A stretch of DNA of 64,000 nucleotides. Origin: Przewalskia tangutica (lineage: Eukaryota; Streptophyta; Magnoliopsida; Solanales; Solanaceae). Location: the NCBI GenBank assembly GCA_029844215.1, contig JAQGDG010000048.1, forward strand, positions 1,031,728 through 1,095,727. The letters are read 5' to 3'. This document shows, in pieces, positions 35,563 through 47,709 of the stretch. A model generated the notes under the pieces. The model searched no databases. It was not told where the DNA came from and worked only from the letters and a program-made list of their open reading frames with translations. Each line of letters opens with the position of its first letter. Positions within the stretch are counted from its first letter, which is position 1. Both the position numbers and the translations under genes were made by a program.

Positions 35563-37140
35563 CGGTATACCGTATTTCCAGTATATGCGTGGGGGCGTGC
35601 GTAGAAATTTTGAACTTCATTAGGCTTGGCGAATTCATTTTGGGCACAAGTGCCGATTTAGTCGTTTTTGGAAGCGTTTCCACGACTACGTTGGGAAAAT
35701 TCCGGCTATGTCATTTATATTATTTTTGCGGATTTTTAGAGGCGAAACATTTTTGGACAGCGGGAGGGTGACACTTTTCACCTCGTTGGGCCCGGTTTGG
35801 AGGCGGTCAGTTGGTTGGCCTTGGCGATTGGCCCTTGATTTGTGCCTTGCTTTGTGGCTTGTTTTGTGGAGTGTTTTGTGGATTAGGGTTAAGGGTGCAC
35901 TTTGCATAATCTTGCCCTTACACTTGCTATACACTTGGAAGGATCTTGGCCTTGGTTGGCCTTTGGTTTTGCTATAAATACCCACAAGTGTGAAGACTTC
36001 ATCAAAAAACTTCCAAGTCTTTAAAACCCGCCCTCTCCCTCTTGCTTGTGATTCGTCCAAAAGCCCTCCCTCCCCCCTTTGTGGTGCCTTGGCCGTGGGG
36101 TACCCCCCCCCCCCCCCCTAGCCTAGTTGTTTTCGTATTATACCCCTTGTTGTGGTATAGAAATACTCTCCTAGTATTGTTATAATGTCAAATACCTTGG
36201 CCCAAATACCTTGTAGTATTCCCGAGTTACACTTATACAAAAGCCGGAAAATACGATTATACTTCCTTTAGCGAAACACTAAGGAAATCTTCACCCATTG
36301 TTGAAGTTGTAAGTAGAAGTTGGTTAGAACTTCTAAGGGTTGTTTGGGCGCTCGGAGTAGGAGCTAAGCGTTATCGGGATCAACTTTATACTTGGATAAT
36401 TTTGGGCTTATCGAGGTAAACACTCTTGTCCTTCTATTGTAATTGGAAATTACATGTTAGAATATATAATTGAAGTATACTATATATAGGCGAGCGTAGT
36501 ATTGTGCAATGTCTTTGACTTAAGCTGAAGAATAAAGAAGCCCAACTGATCAATTACATAGGATCGTATTGCGGAGACTTGTGTAGTATTCTTGAGTAGA
36601 ATTGTACACGTCAGGTTAGGCGTATAAACCACCAGTTTGGCTTGGTAGCCGCCTCGATAGAGGAGGATTTCTGTTGTGGGAGGTCTTTGCTGAATTTTAC
36701 GTAGGAAGATGGGAACTTGTGTTTAAGATTTAATGACGTTTGTGGCCTTTATAGGTGAAAGTACTAGAGTAGCGTATTACTCGAGGAGTGGAAGAGGCTA
36801 GCAAGGTTGTAGTACTTGGAGCTTTTTCCTTATTGTCGATAATCGTCGCGAGGTATGTGAACCTCTTCATCTCTTCTAGCATGATATGTGAACTATGTAA
36901 TGCGGTAGGCGTCGTGTGTTAATTGTATTTGATTGTTGTAAAACATAAAGGGTTATAACGGCTTTATGGGAAGTTGGTTATAACAGCTTTATGTAGGTAA
37001 GAAAATGGGTTGTGGCTTTTAAAAGATAACTGATTTGATTTATAACTGGCTTGGGCGTTATAATACAGAACTTGATGTATGTATCACTAGGGTGCCCGGG
37101 GTAAGGCACCAGTCACGGGCCCGATTTTCGGGGTGTGACA
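35563..37140 (+). repeat. Element G 5' LTR (1.58 kb, internally deleted)
   Basis: At 37071-37090 the sequence joins ACTTGATGTAT to GTATCACTAGGGTGC. In the 3' LTR these are at 40771 and 42472, so about 1.7 kb was lost between two GATGTAT copies. A 16-C run lies at 36103-36118. Confidence 0.88.
35973..35980 (+). promoter_or_regulatory. LTR TATA box (G 5' LTR)
   Basis: TATAAATA, kept despite the downstream deletion. Confidence 0.6.
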
Positions 37141-37157
37141 TAGTGGTATCGAAGCGA
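37141..37157 (+). other. PBS of element G
   Basis: TAGTGGTATCGAAGCG follows TGTGACA; the initiator-Met complement with a small disturbance. Confidence 0.75.
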
Positions 37158-37190
37158 TTAGTCTCGGAAAGTGTCTAGGCAGGTAGAGTC

Positions 37191-37222
37191 TTGATTATCG
37201 TATGTTGTGCACGTCTATAATC
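37191..37222 (+). promoter_or_regulatory. Leader stem-loop, copy in G
   Basis: TTGATTAT (37191-37198) and ATAATC (37217-37222); the loop is shorter but keeps GTGCAC. Confidence 0.5.
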
Positions 37223-37325
37223 GAGGCTATAGGACATGTAGGTTAGTTTCTATTCTTCTCATTCTAAGATCGTGCCTTAGAGGTGAGTTGTAAGTTGGAC
37301 CCTGCGATGTGTTTCATTTACGATT

Positions 37326-38500
37326 ATGCCTCAGCCTCATTGTGGCGACCAGTGCCGGAAGGCAGCGGAGGCGCTAGTGGGATCTGAGAATGCGAGCGCG
37401 AGCGGCCGAGCAGTGCTTCTGAGCGAGTTTCGACAGCCCGAGTTGACACCAGCGAGGGTTTAAGCGCGGCCGTGGGCGTGAGACTCTGATACTGAGCCTC
37501 GGTCGATGCAGGCGGGGAGATGGAGTCGCTGAGATGGCGATTATTGGCGATTATTGGGGAGTTGTAGCGGATATGATTCCGAGATCGTGATTCCGGTTCA
37601 GCCAGGCGCTGGTGCGAGAAGCCGAATAGTTTGAGGCCATGGATTTTCCCGGAGTTTTATGGGTTTTTATGGCACGAGGATGATGGGTCGCGAGGAGTTC
37701 ATCCGTCGATTCTGAGATCGTCACGATCAAGGTGGTCAGAGCCCGAGTCGTGACGCCCGGTTCGCGTCGGTGCGTGATACCGTGATCGATTGGTTTGATT
37801 CGTAGGAGCTTTCGGGAGAGCATGCAGCTCCAGTATGGGATGAGTTTCGGGGCTTTTCTCACGCTACCTTGCCTCATGAGATGAGAGAACGCAGTGCGAC
37901 AAATTTTGTGCGAGAGAGAGCGCGGCAGCCGGGAGTCAATGTCGAGTTCGATTCTTTGGCTCGATATGTCCTGCGACATTGCGAATATGGAGGATAGTGC
38001 GTCGCTACGTCGTCGGGCTAGATGATTATATGGCCAAAGTCTTGTGCGGTGTTTCTCTTGATAGGGCATGGACATTGCCGCGTTCGAGGCTAAATGCGCA
38101 GGTGAGGCGCGAAGATCAGCGGGTAGGCGCTTCGTGAAGAAGGCGAGGCAGTAGGATATTTTGGAGACTTCGGCGGACGCCTCGGAAGCGAACTAGTTAT
38201 GTACCTCCGCCATTGCGAGTGATCCTCCGCGCCGGGACCCTTGGGATATTCGAGGAAGCGGTCGGGGGCTCGAGTTTACGATGTTGAGGGAGTAGGGTGT
38301 TGGCGAATCGGTCACCCTCGGTGTGGTCGATGTAGTAGACCGCATTCGGAAGTGTCGTAGTACCAAGGGAGCTTGTTATTCTTGCGGCCAGCGAGGCCAT
38401 ATGGCGGCGTCAGGCCGAGTAGCCGGTAGGATAACCTGAGACTACTAGGCGATTTGCGGAGCCCGCGGTAAGTCGCGGTGGAAGTTCGATTTAGCGGTCC
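37326..38500 (+). pseudogene. Gag of element G (frameshifted)
   Basis: The ATG at 37326 (MPQPHCGDQ, a shifted version of the family start). The core is recognised from GAGGAGTTCATCCGTCG (about 37693) and a GATTGGTTTGATTCGTAGG stretch (37788 onward) aligning with DWFDSWE in the others. The zinc-knuckle segment near 38320-38410 is disrupted. Heavily broken; no pol domain follows. The end is approximate. Confidence 0.72.
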
Positions 38501-39244
38501 TTGAACGCGCCTAGTTTGAGTATATCTTAACCACTGAATACTTGTATGTATTGATGTTAATGATGTGTTAAGTGTTATGTTGGATAGCTTTGTGCTATAA
38601 GCGTGATTTAAAAATCTGGTTAGTGTGAGATGGAAGTGGTAGCTTCCGGCGATGATCCGTGTCGAGGCGGGAGTTGGCGCTCTGATGGGTCGGGTTGGGG
38701 CCATGTTGCGGGCCAACCGTCCGTTCGAGGAAGGGTCAGCTCTGGGTGGTCCGCGGTGGCGAGAGTCACGAGGGTGCTAGCCCAGTTTAGATGACCATCG
38801 TATGAGTTCATAGATATGTTCGACGAGAATCGATTCGTGAAGGCGAGAATGGCCTTAGAAATCGAGGTAGTAAGATGACCAAGTTTGGAGGTAGTAACTC
38901 CAAGGGTTGGAAACAGAAACGTTGGGAAGTGTGGTACGGATACTAGAAAGAGCTCGGTGTTCGAGAAGTGCGGCGAGATAGAGGAGAAGTGAGCGTGTGT
39001 GATCGTTTCTTTGTGAAATGTAGGTCTTGAAGGAGTATATTTTAGACCTTGGTGGGGACTTTTGTGCTAAGCGAGGTGGTTCCTCGTTAGGCGTGGATTT
39101 GGGTTTTTGCGCGCATGGTATTTTGTGGCCCGGTGTGGCATGTTTGATTCTCGTACGTATAGTAGGGAAGACTATACTGGCGCACTTTGGTGTTGAGACT
39201 TAGAAGGAACATTCGGGACGAATGTTTCTAAGGAGGGGAGAATG
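38501..39244 (+). other. Element G post-gag non-coding block, hairpin and PPT
   Basis: Resembles the F block (GATGACCAAGTTTGGAGGTAG at about 38873). Pre-PPT hairpin AACATTCG (39208-39215) and CGAATGTT (39219-39226); PPT AAGGAGGGGAGAA. Confidence 0.7.
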
Positions 39245-39661
39245 TTATACCGTATTTCGGAGTATGTGCGTGGGGGCGTGCGTGAAATTTTCGAACTTCA
39301 TTAGGCGGCGAATTCATTTTGGGCACAGTGCGATTTGAGTCGTTTTTCGGCGAAAGCGTTTCCACGACTTACGTTGGGAAAATTCGGCTATGTCATTTGT
39401 ATTTTTGCGGATTTTTCCGAGAGACGAAACCTTTTGGACCAACGGGAGGGTGACACTTTTCACCCTCATTGGACGGTTTGAAGGGGGCGGTCAAGGTTGG
39501 TTGGCCTTGGCCGATTGGCCCCTTGAAGTGTGCCTTGCTTTGTGGCTTGTTTTGTGGAGTGTTTTGTGGAGTAGGGTTTAGGGTGCACTTGGCTTAATCT
39601 TGTCCTTACACTTGCTATACACTTGGAAGGATCTTGGCCCTTAGTTGGCCTTTGGTTTTGC

Positions 39662-39669
39662 TATAAATA
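39662..39669 (+). promoter_or_regulatory. LTR TATA box (G 3' LTR)
   Basis: TATAAATA in the same context as the 5' copy. Confidence 0.6.
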
Positions 39670-41523
39670 CCCACAAGTGTGAAGACTTCATCCATTCAAA
39701 AACTTCCAAGTCTTGAAAACCCTCCTCTCTCCTCTTGCTTGTGATTCGTCCAAAAGCCCTCCTCCCCCTTTGTGGTGCCTTGGCTGGTACCCCACTGCCT
39801 AGTTGTTTTAGTATTATACCCCTTGTTGTGGTATAGAAATACTCTCTAGTATTGTTATAATGTCAAATACTTGCCCAAATACCTTGTAGTATTCCCGAGG
39901 TTACACTTATACAAAAGCCCGGAAAATACGATTATACTTCCTTTAGCCACAAAAACGAAACCACTAAGGAAATCTTCACCGTTGTTGAAGTTGTAAGTAG
40001 AAGTTGGTTAGAACTTCTAAGGGTTGTTTGGGCGCTCGGAGTAGGAGCTAAGCGTTGCTCGGGATCGACTTTATACTTGGATAATTTTGGGCTTATCGAG
40101 GTAAACACTCTTGTCCTTCTATTGTAATTGGAAATTACATGTTAGAATATATAATTGAAGTATACTATATATAGAACGAGCGTAGTATTGTGGCAATGTC
40201 TTTTGACTTAAGCTGAAGAATAAAGCTAGGCGGACCGTAATTACATAGGGCGTATTGCGGTAGACTTGTGTAAGTATTCTTGAGTAGAATTGTACACGTC
40301 AGGTTAGGCGTATAAACCCCCACCGGTTGGCTTGGTGGCCGGCCTCGATAGAGGAGAGATTTCTGTTGTGGCGGGGAGGTCTTTGCCGAATTTTACGTAG
40401 GAAGATGGGAACTTGTGTTTAAGATTTAATAGACGTTTGTGGCCTTTATAGGTGAAAGTACTAAGAGTAGCGTATTCTACTCGGAGTGGAAAGGGCTAGC
40501 AAGGTTGTAGTACTTGGAGCTTTTTGCTTATTGTCGATAATCGTCGCGAGGTATGTGAACCTCTTCCTATCTCTTCTAGCATGATATGTGTGAACTATGT
40601 AGTGCGGTGAGCGTGCGTGTGTTAATTGTATTTGATTGTTGTAAAACATAAAGGGTTATAACGGCTTTATGGGAAGTTGGTTATAACGACTTTATGTAGG
40701 TAAGAAAATGGGTTGTGGCTTTTAAAAGATAAGCGATTTGATTTATAAGCGGCAGGCGTTATAATACAGAACTTGATGTATTTCAAAAGATTTATAAATC
40801 ATTTTGAAGGAGAGTAACACTTAGTTTTAAAGGTTTTAAAAAGAGTTATACTAGCTTTATGGGAGTTAGGTATAATGTCTTAAGAGGTAAAGAAAATGGT
40901 TTCTTGATGTTAGAAGTTAAGAGACTTGATCTTATAAGATAAGAGACTTAACTTATTTGTTTTAAAGTGGATGTTTGTGTGAAACCTCATTCGTGAGTAA
41001 TGAGTACTTGGTTTTATTTAGGGATAATGTTTCTTGATTTGGAAATCGAATGTGTATCGACAGGACCACTGCGGCGTTAATAAAGGAAAATGTATTGAAT
41101 AATGATGTATCGTATTAAAACGGTAGAAACCTCCATCTGCATAGAAACTAAGATGAGACAAAATGATATTACATTTTCTAGATCATGATTTCTTTGTAAT
41201 AAGGATGTTGTAAACAAGAATAACCTACTCTCGTGAGACATATATTACTCGATTGTTCTAAAAGGAATCAAGTGATTAAGTTTGGGAACTATGAAACCAT
41301 TTGAAAATGAGAAGCTTGAGTAATTGAAACTAGGCAAACTGGAACTTAGGAAAAGAATGTTGTTACTTGATTTTGAAAAGGAATGTGGGTTGGTCATTCT
41401 AATACTACGGGTATCGGGTGACTTTTATAAAGGTAATGGATCTCTTTTAAAAGAACTTAACGTATGTAGTACTTTGGGGTTAAAAACTGGACTTTGGCAT
41501 AAAATGAAAGTACTTTGTGTTGT

Positions 41524-41622
41524 TGTGAAACTTGCCTATGCTTGTTGTTGTGAAACTTGCCTATGCTTGTTGTTGTGAAACTTGCCTATGCTTGTTGTTG
41601 TGAAACTTGCCTATGCTTGTGA
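41524..41622 (+). repeat. 25-bp array in G 3' LTR (4 units)
   Basis: Same 25-bp unit as F; absent from the G 5' LTR because of the internal deletion. Confidence 0.85.
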
Positions 41623-42533
41623 GGATAGCCTTTGTTGTGCAAATGTGGTATTTACGTATTCTGGCGTCTCGATGGCGGTTGACTTATTGAGAACTTACTT
41701 GGACGTGCTGGCAGTGATGGAGAATTCCACGGGTATGTTTCCATTTTGATTACTGTCTTGTTGTTGATGTCACATGGACGTGTCTACACCGATGTCCGGG
41801 GCATGTGGCATGCGGCGAGTTGACCACCAGATATTGTTATTGAGGTTACATGGGCATGTCTACCGTCAGATTCCAGGCGTGTGGCCATGCGGCCTTATTG
41901 TGTGTTGCATCATGGACATGTCTACACCGTCACGAAGATTCCGGGCACGCGCCATGATGCGAACATGATGGATGTTGTGGGCGTGAGACCCATAGTTATA
42001 TTTGAGTGGTGACTTTGGCGTGAGTCACGATCGCTACTTTTATGTTGCGTCTTGTATTTTGGTTATCATACATGTCTCTGTTTTTAGGCTATTATGATTT
42101 AATTTACTGATTTGTGATTTCACATACTTGGTACTGTTATCTTGACCTCGCTTGGGCTGCGTTCTGCCGCGGTAGAGTACGTCGATCGTGGATCCTCTTA
42201 GGATCTCGTTTCAGTGTCGAAGCTCGTTCCTTGGAGGCTTATCTTTGGTATGTTTCCACGAGTTGTAGGTTCTTGTACATTCGGGGTATGGCGAAGCCTG
42301 TCCGTCATAGTTGTTAATATATCTTAGAAGTGCAGAAAATCTTGTTATGGCGGGGTTGTAAAAAGTTAAACTATTCGGGTTTTATGTATATCTGAAGGCA
42401 ACTATTTTGGTTGCTTTGTATTTATTATATCTCTTGTTTAATGACTCATGTTTTATGTTCGCTGATTTTCTCGATGTATGTATCACTAGGGTGCGGGGTA
42501 AGGCACGATCCGCGGACGATTTGGGGTGTGACA

Positions 42534-43374
42534 CAATCGGCCGGCGACTTACACATCCGCCCTGCAAGGCTTCGTAAGGCGACATCGAACCGCGAAATGG
42601 TAGCTTGAACACTCGTGACGAGGAGACAACAATTCGCAACTATCCGAAATCAAACAACGGCAGAGGCGAATGTGATTGAGACTCACCGAGTTCCTAACCT
42701 TGCTGGTAAAACCTCCAGAAAAAGCAGTAGTACCACAGGCTCGTATGTCATCAAAGGTGAAGGTAGGCACCGTGCACTTACAACCTTCGATAACCGAGTA
42801 AACGATCTTTGCTAGAAGACAAGGCGGTGACCTCTCGGCCCGACTCTTGGTCGAATGCATCCACGAATTCTGCTGGTTAACTAAACTTGGGCCTAACACC
42901 TCGTGACCCTACCCTGGCGGGACCACAACTGACCCCACACCATACATGCCGCGGGCTGACCCGCAATGTGGCCTCAACCACCCGACAGCGCATAAACGCT
43001 AGCTTCCCGAAGGAAAACTCTCACTAATCACGTTACGAAAACCTAGCGGTCTTAGCTCAACTACCCTCTTTCATTCCACACTACTCGGGACTTATCCTGA
43101 GCATAGCTTACGTGCACTATGCACTCCGATAAGGATCAAACATAACACTACACCTTTACTCGAGATGGCCTTACCTCTGAGGTCTCTGCGTAAAAAAAAC
43201 TCTAAGGCTCACACCTCTATCCCCAAATCTTACTTGGTTAACTAACCAAGATTTCTAATCACAATTTACAATGCAATCAGAATAACACTTAAGGTGTACT
43301 CACTTATCTCATACTAACCCTGAGGTTAAGGATATATCTATATCTTGCTTCACTCCACTTAGTCGTTCTAGTCA
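42534..43374 (-). other. Element E 3' non-coding region, right piece
   Basis: No coding potential. It resembles the reverse complement of the post-gag block in F (25510-26150), for example the ACCCTACC...GGGACCACAACTGACC stretch at about 42905. Confidence 0.65.
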
Positions 43375-44092
43375 AACCTGCCGTGAGGCGCAGCTAGGGA
43401 AGATGACGAACTACCCGCGATCTGAAGGATAAGTCCTCCTACAAGGACACTCGCCCGACATCGAGACGGCGGTCGTAGGTACAACAAGTACCAACTAAAA
43501 AGATATTCCGGGATGACGTGCATCTGCCCAATGAACGGAAGCCACGGAGTTACGACTCTGTATACCCCGAACGTCCTGAAATCCGTGGAAGACCACTCTG
43601 CACTGGTGGATGTGCATAATCTAATCTGCTGGTGAGGTGACTCGACTCGAAAGTTACCAAAGGACCTTTCGCCTGCCTCTTCCGTCGCCGTTAACCCGTC
43701 GATCTCTACGTTTCTTGGCTGCGCGCTGAAGCGCATACGAGCCATGCCGAGCCTAAGCGAAGAATTACTCGCATAACCCTTTCTAAGATATTCATCAAGA
43801 CTCGCGGTACATCGGTATACTCTCTGGTAGCCAAATCCATAGCTAGTAACAGGGTTGTCTCTTTGCAATCTATATTCTCTGTTCCCGGTCGTGGGACTGA
43901 AGGTTCATATATCATGGCCGCAGTAGGAACTGCTGCCGCCGTGCTAAACTCTGCTGGGGCTGGTGACGTAGCATAACTCCCCGACTGAAGCACCTAACTC
44001 AGGTGATGGTTGGGCATGTGCCTCGTAACCCTCATACTCTGCTCGCCTCCTCGGCTGCCTTGCCCTCCTGGGCGGGTTGCCTGCGGAGGCAT
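43375..44092 (-). pseudogene. Gag remnant of element E, core apparently missing
   Basis: The start is the minus-strand ATG at 44092 (MPPQATRPGGQG), as in the other elements. The open frames 43706-43993 and 43368-43868 then show segments resembling only the later part of gag (SLDEYLRKGY, then MARMRFSAQPRN, comparable to the region after the core in F). The EDDPQEFIRRF and DWFDSWELS core motifs seen in C, F and G are not found, and no clear CCHC knuckle is seen. An internal deletion of a few hundred bases is the simplest reading. Such a product could not form particles, so E would have depended on gag from relatives. Confidence 0.6.
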
Positions 44093-44199
44093 AGCGGTAA
44101 GGGAAAGAAATACGTGAGAGGTCAACTTACAACACGGCTCTAAGGCACGATCTCGAGTGAGAAGAATAGAAACCAATCCTAAATATCCTATAGCCTCAC

Positions 44200-44231
44200 G
44201 ATTATTGGTGTGGTGCAACACCGATAATCAA
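44200..44231 (-). promoter_or_regulatory. Leader stem-loop, copy in E
   Basis: GATTAT (44200-44205) and ATAATCAA (44224-44231) are the arms. The loop has GTGCAACAC rather than the GTGCAC palindrome. Confidence 0.45.
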
Positions 44232-44275
44232 GACTGCTGGATACGGTGCGTAGACACTTTCAGGATTAAGCGCTC

Positions 44276-44287
44276 GATACCACTTTT
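44276..44287 (-). other. PBS of element E
   Basis: GATACCACTTTT on the plus strand, directly before TGTCACGACC; complement of the TGGTATC initiator-Met site. Confidence 0.75.
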
Positions 44288-47200
44288 TGTCACGACCGAA
44301 CCGGGCGCGATCGTGCCTTACCCGGGCACCACTGGTGATACAATATCAGTGTCGGCGAACATAAGGCGATAACATGAAATAACGAAGTATGAAACAATAG
44401 TGCGAGAAAACTTGCCTTACGGCATATATATATAAATCAATTTAAAACCGACGATTACATCCCATTACAACTCGCCACAGCGATTACTGACCTCTGCGAA
44501 TGATATGACAACAACGGCGGGACGGGGCCGTCATACCTGAATGTGGCACCTACAACAACGGGGACTATACGAATAAGCCTCGGAGAAAGCGGAGCTTTCC
44601 CAACGACTGTGACCCTAGGCGAGGATCAACGGCGGTGTACCTCAACTGCGGCATGAGCGCAGCCCTGGGCGAGTCGATCAACAGTACCAAGTATGTGGCG
44701 AAAAATCGTAAATGAAATCATAATAGTCTATAAAGCGGGAGACATGTATGATAACCAAACTACGATTCACAATAAATAGCGATCGTGTTAAGTCGGGGAC
44801 TCGCCTCAAAGTCATCACTCAAATGTAACTATGGGTCTCACGCCATAACATCAATCATGCGTGGAATACCTTCCGCCATTTGCGGTTTATGATATAAAAG
44901 CACCGAAATACACATGAACACGGGTCCCACGTGTCCTAATAAAACGATGCAGGTAAATGCGAAGGCATAACCGGCTACTAACACCCGATGCTAACATGGT
45001 CATAAAGCGTATCATGATATCTGTCTGAATCGTCACATGATCAAAGGCGGTCAATCGCGCGATATCAAATGTGCGCGTCTAGCCACGGAACTCTCCGTAG
45101 CTCCGCGTAGGCCAACCTCATAGGCCCGCGTGGTATTCCTCGCGTCGAGTAGCTACTCCCGGCGTCGTCACGGACTCGCAGATCGCGTAGCCACAAAGAC
45201 CGCATGACCACAAGGGCCGCAAACTAACCTGGAACTCCCGTAGTTCCGCATGGATCCCCTGGACCCGCATGAGGTATTCTCGAATCATGGTCCCAGACCG
45301 TCTGAGTCTACCCCGCATCGGAGGGCAACTTAACCTCCGGAGACAAGTCAAGGTGAGTGGTACAATACCAACCTAACGGCTGAGAGTCAAACAACTTTGA
45401 GCGCAGTCGAGGGAAAACCCCCTTTACACAAAACATCACAAGATACTAACACACGTAGCATCCTAGCATGTTTACTTATCAAATCAACAAGAAAGTATTA
45501 CAAGGCTATCACAAACCAACACAATCATGCTATACACACAAGGTACATTCTAATATATGATTAACAAGATCGGGTATTTATTCCCAAAGTACTTCATACA
45601 TTATCTTTTAAAAGATACGTTACGTTTACAAAAGTCACACAATACCCGTAGTATATGAAAATAGAGTGATTACCTTTTGAAGTAAATCAAAACACTTACC
45701 TTTGTAAAATCAAGTAACAACATTATTTTCCAAGCGTCGAGTTTGCCTAATTTCAAATGTTCACGGTTCTTATTTTAGAAAGGTTTCGTAGTTCATAGTC
45801 TTATTCATTTAAGAATATAATTCTCTTTTAAACCATCTGAGAAAACATAAGCCTTATATGTGAGTAGGATATTCTTGTTTATAACAATCTTATTACAATG
45901 ACCATGATCTAGGAAATATCATTTTGTCTCATTTTAGCTTATGCGGATGGAAGTTTCTCTTGGTTTTAATAATACTTAATCTGTCAAAATATTTCCTTTT
46001 ATTAACGCGATGGTTTGTCGATACACATTCGATTTCGAAATCGATAAAACATTCTTAAGCCGTTATACCTAACTTCCCATAAAGCTAGTATAACTCTTAA
46101 GTTTTCAAAAACCAGTATTACTTCTTTTCAAAATGATTCAAAAATCTTTTGAAATACTTCAAGTTCTTTATTATTACATAACCACGGTTATAGTTCAAAT
46201 CGGTTACCACTTTTAAAAACCACAAGTATTTTCTTACCTACATAAAGTGTTATAACCAACTTCCCATAAAGCCGTTATAACACTTTATGTTTTAGACAAT
46301 CAAATACATTTAACACACGTATGCGTCTATGCGTACTACATAGTTACACATATCATGCTAGAAGAGATAGGAAGAGGTTCACATACCTGCGACGAGTATC
46401 GACTAATAGCAAAACGCTCAAGTACTTCCAACCGTCGGCTGCTCCTTAAGCCAAGTAGATCGCGCCACACGCGATGCTCAACCTATAAGGCCACAAGGCG
46501 CATTAATATTTAGATCTCTTCGTAGAACATTCTACGAAAATTCGAAGACTTCCCCGCAGCGTAAATCTCCTCTCCTCTATCGGGGCGGCTACCAAGCCAA
46601 CCGGGGGTTATACGTCTAATCGGACGTGCACAATTCTACCTCACGAAAAGCTACACAAATCTCTGTAATACAGTCTATGTAATTACTGATTCACTCTTCT
46701 TTCGAAAAGGTTTCTTATTATTGGGCTTAAGTCCAAAGACATTGCGATAACAGCGTTGATTCTATATATAGTATATTTCAACTATATAGTCTAACAATCA
46801 TGTAATTTCCAATTACAATAGAGGACAAGATATTTACCTCGATAAGCCCATAATTATCAGTATAAAGTCGATCACGGGCAGCGTTTAGCTCGACTCCGTG
46901 CGCTCAACCCGCTCCAAACTACCCTTAGAAGTTCTAACCAACTTCTACATACTACTCCAACTAACCATGGAGATTTTCTTAGGGTTTCGGTTTGGTGGTG
47001 ACGGGAAGTATAATAGTATAACGGGCTTTTCGTATAGGTATAACCTTAGAATACTACAAGGTATCTGGCTAAGGTAATTTGGGCATTATATGATACTTTT
47101 GAGAGTATTTCTACCAAGAGGGGTATTTATACGAGACAACACCACAAGGGGGTGTATACCCCTCGCTACCCACTGGGGTACTCGACGAGGAGAGCTCGGC

Positions 47201-47709
47201 CACAAGGCCTCACAAAGGGGAGGTGGGACGAAACCAACAAGGAGGAGGAAGATTTCAAGACTTGGAATTTGTAGAATGGATGAAGAAGTCTTCAAAGGGG
47301 GTATTTATAGGTCTAGCAAAGGCCAACCCATGGACAAGATCATGCCAAGTGCAAGGCAAGTGTAGGGCCGTGATCATGCCAAGTGCACCTTATCCATCTA
47401 CCACAAAATATCCTACCTACTACTTGACAAAAAACCAAGCAATTCGTCCACCCTTGACCGCGAGTCCTTCCAATGAGAGGGTGACAAGTGTCGCCCTCTT
47501 GTTGGTCCAAAATGTTTCGTCTCGGAAAAATCCGCAAAAAATAAAAATGACATAGCCGAATTTTCCTACGAGCAATGGAAACGTTTCGTCGAAAAACGAC
47601 TCTAACCGGGTGTTGTGCACAAAATAATTCGGCCAAGCCTTATTTAAAAAAGTTCAAATTTTTCTACGTACGTCCTTACGTACATACTCTGGAAATACGG
47701 GGTATAACA
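44288..47709 (-). repeat. Element E 5' LTR (3.42 kb)
   Basis: Full-length LTR in reverse, from TGTCACGACCG to GGGTATAACA. TATA box at 47302-47309. It closely matches the other E LTR and resembles solo LTR D. The open frames inside are not genes. Confidence 0.9.
47302..47309 (-). promoter_or_regulatory. LTR TATA box (E 5' LTR)
   Basis: TATTTATA on the plus strand with GGGGG beside it, in the common CTATAAATACCCCC context. Confidence 0.6.

Larger units (their letters stand above)
35563..42533 (+). mobile_element. Element G: gag-only LTR element with deleted 5' LTR
   Basis: 5' LTR 35563-37140 (1.58 kb), PBS, leader, gag (37326 onward), non-coding block, hairpin and PPT, 3' LTR 39245-42533 (3.29 kb). 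The LTRs match over their shared parts; the 5' one lacks 1.7 kb. The LTR body from about 40900 is very like F, but the first kilobase is a different subfamily. Inserted in the 3' non-coding part of E. No clear target duplication: CATCAC precedes and CAATC follows. Confidence 0.85.
39245..42533 (+). repeat. Element G 3' LTR (3.29 kb)
   Basis: Starts TGTTATACCGTATTTCGG after the PPT and ends TTGGGGTGTGACA. Holds the TATA box (39662), the 25-bp and 80-bp arrays and the shared CTTTATGGGAAGTT blocks. Confidence 0.88.
17812..47709 (-). mobile_element. Element E: minus-strand gag-type LTR element hosting F and G
   Basis: Bounded by TGTCACGACC (17812) and GGGTATAACA (47709), flanked by the perfect duplication AACCT (17807-17811, 47710-47714). 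Its 5' LTR is 44288-47709 and its 3' LTR 17812-20401. The internal region is in three pieces: 42534-44287 (PBS, leader, gag remnant, 3' non-coding), 35066-35562 and 20402-20693 (3' non-coding, hairpin, PPT). These total about 2.5 kb, without pol. F and G were inserted into the 3' non-coding part. Confidence 0.88.

Noticed and set aside
35325..35771. 148-residue open frame as a host gene
   Set aside because: It runs from element E non-coding DNA across the G LTR start. No domain is recognised and the composition follows the repeats.
37551..38075. 174-residue minus-strand frame
   Set aside because: Antisense to the gag of G; no independent support.
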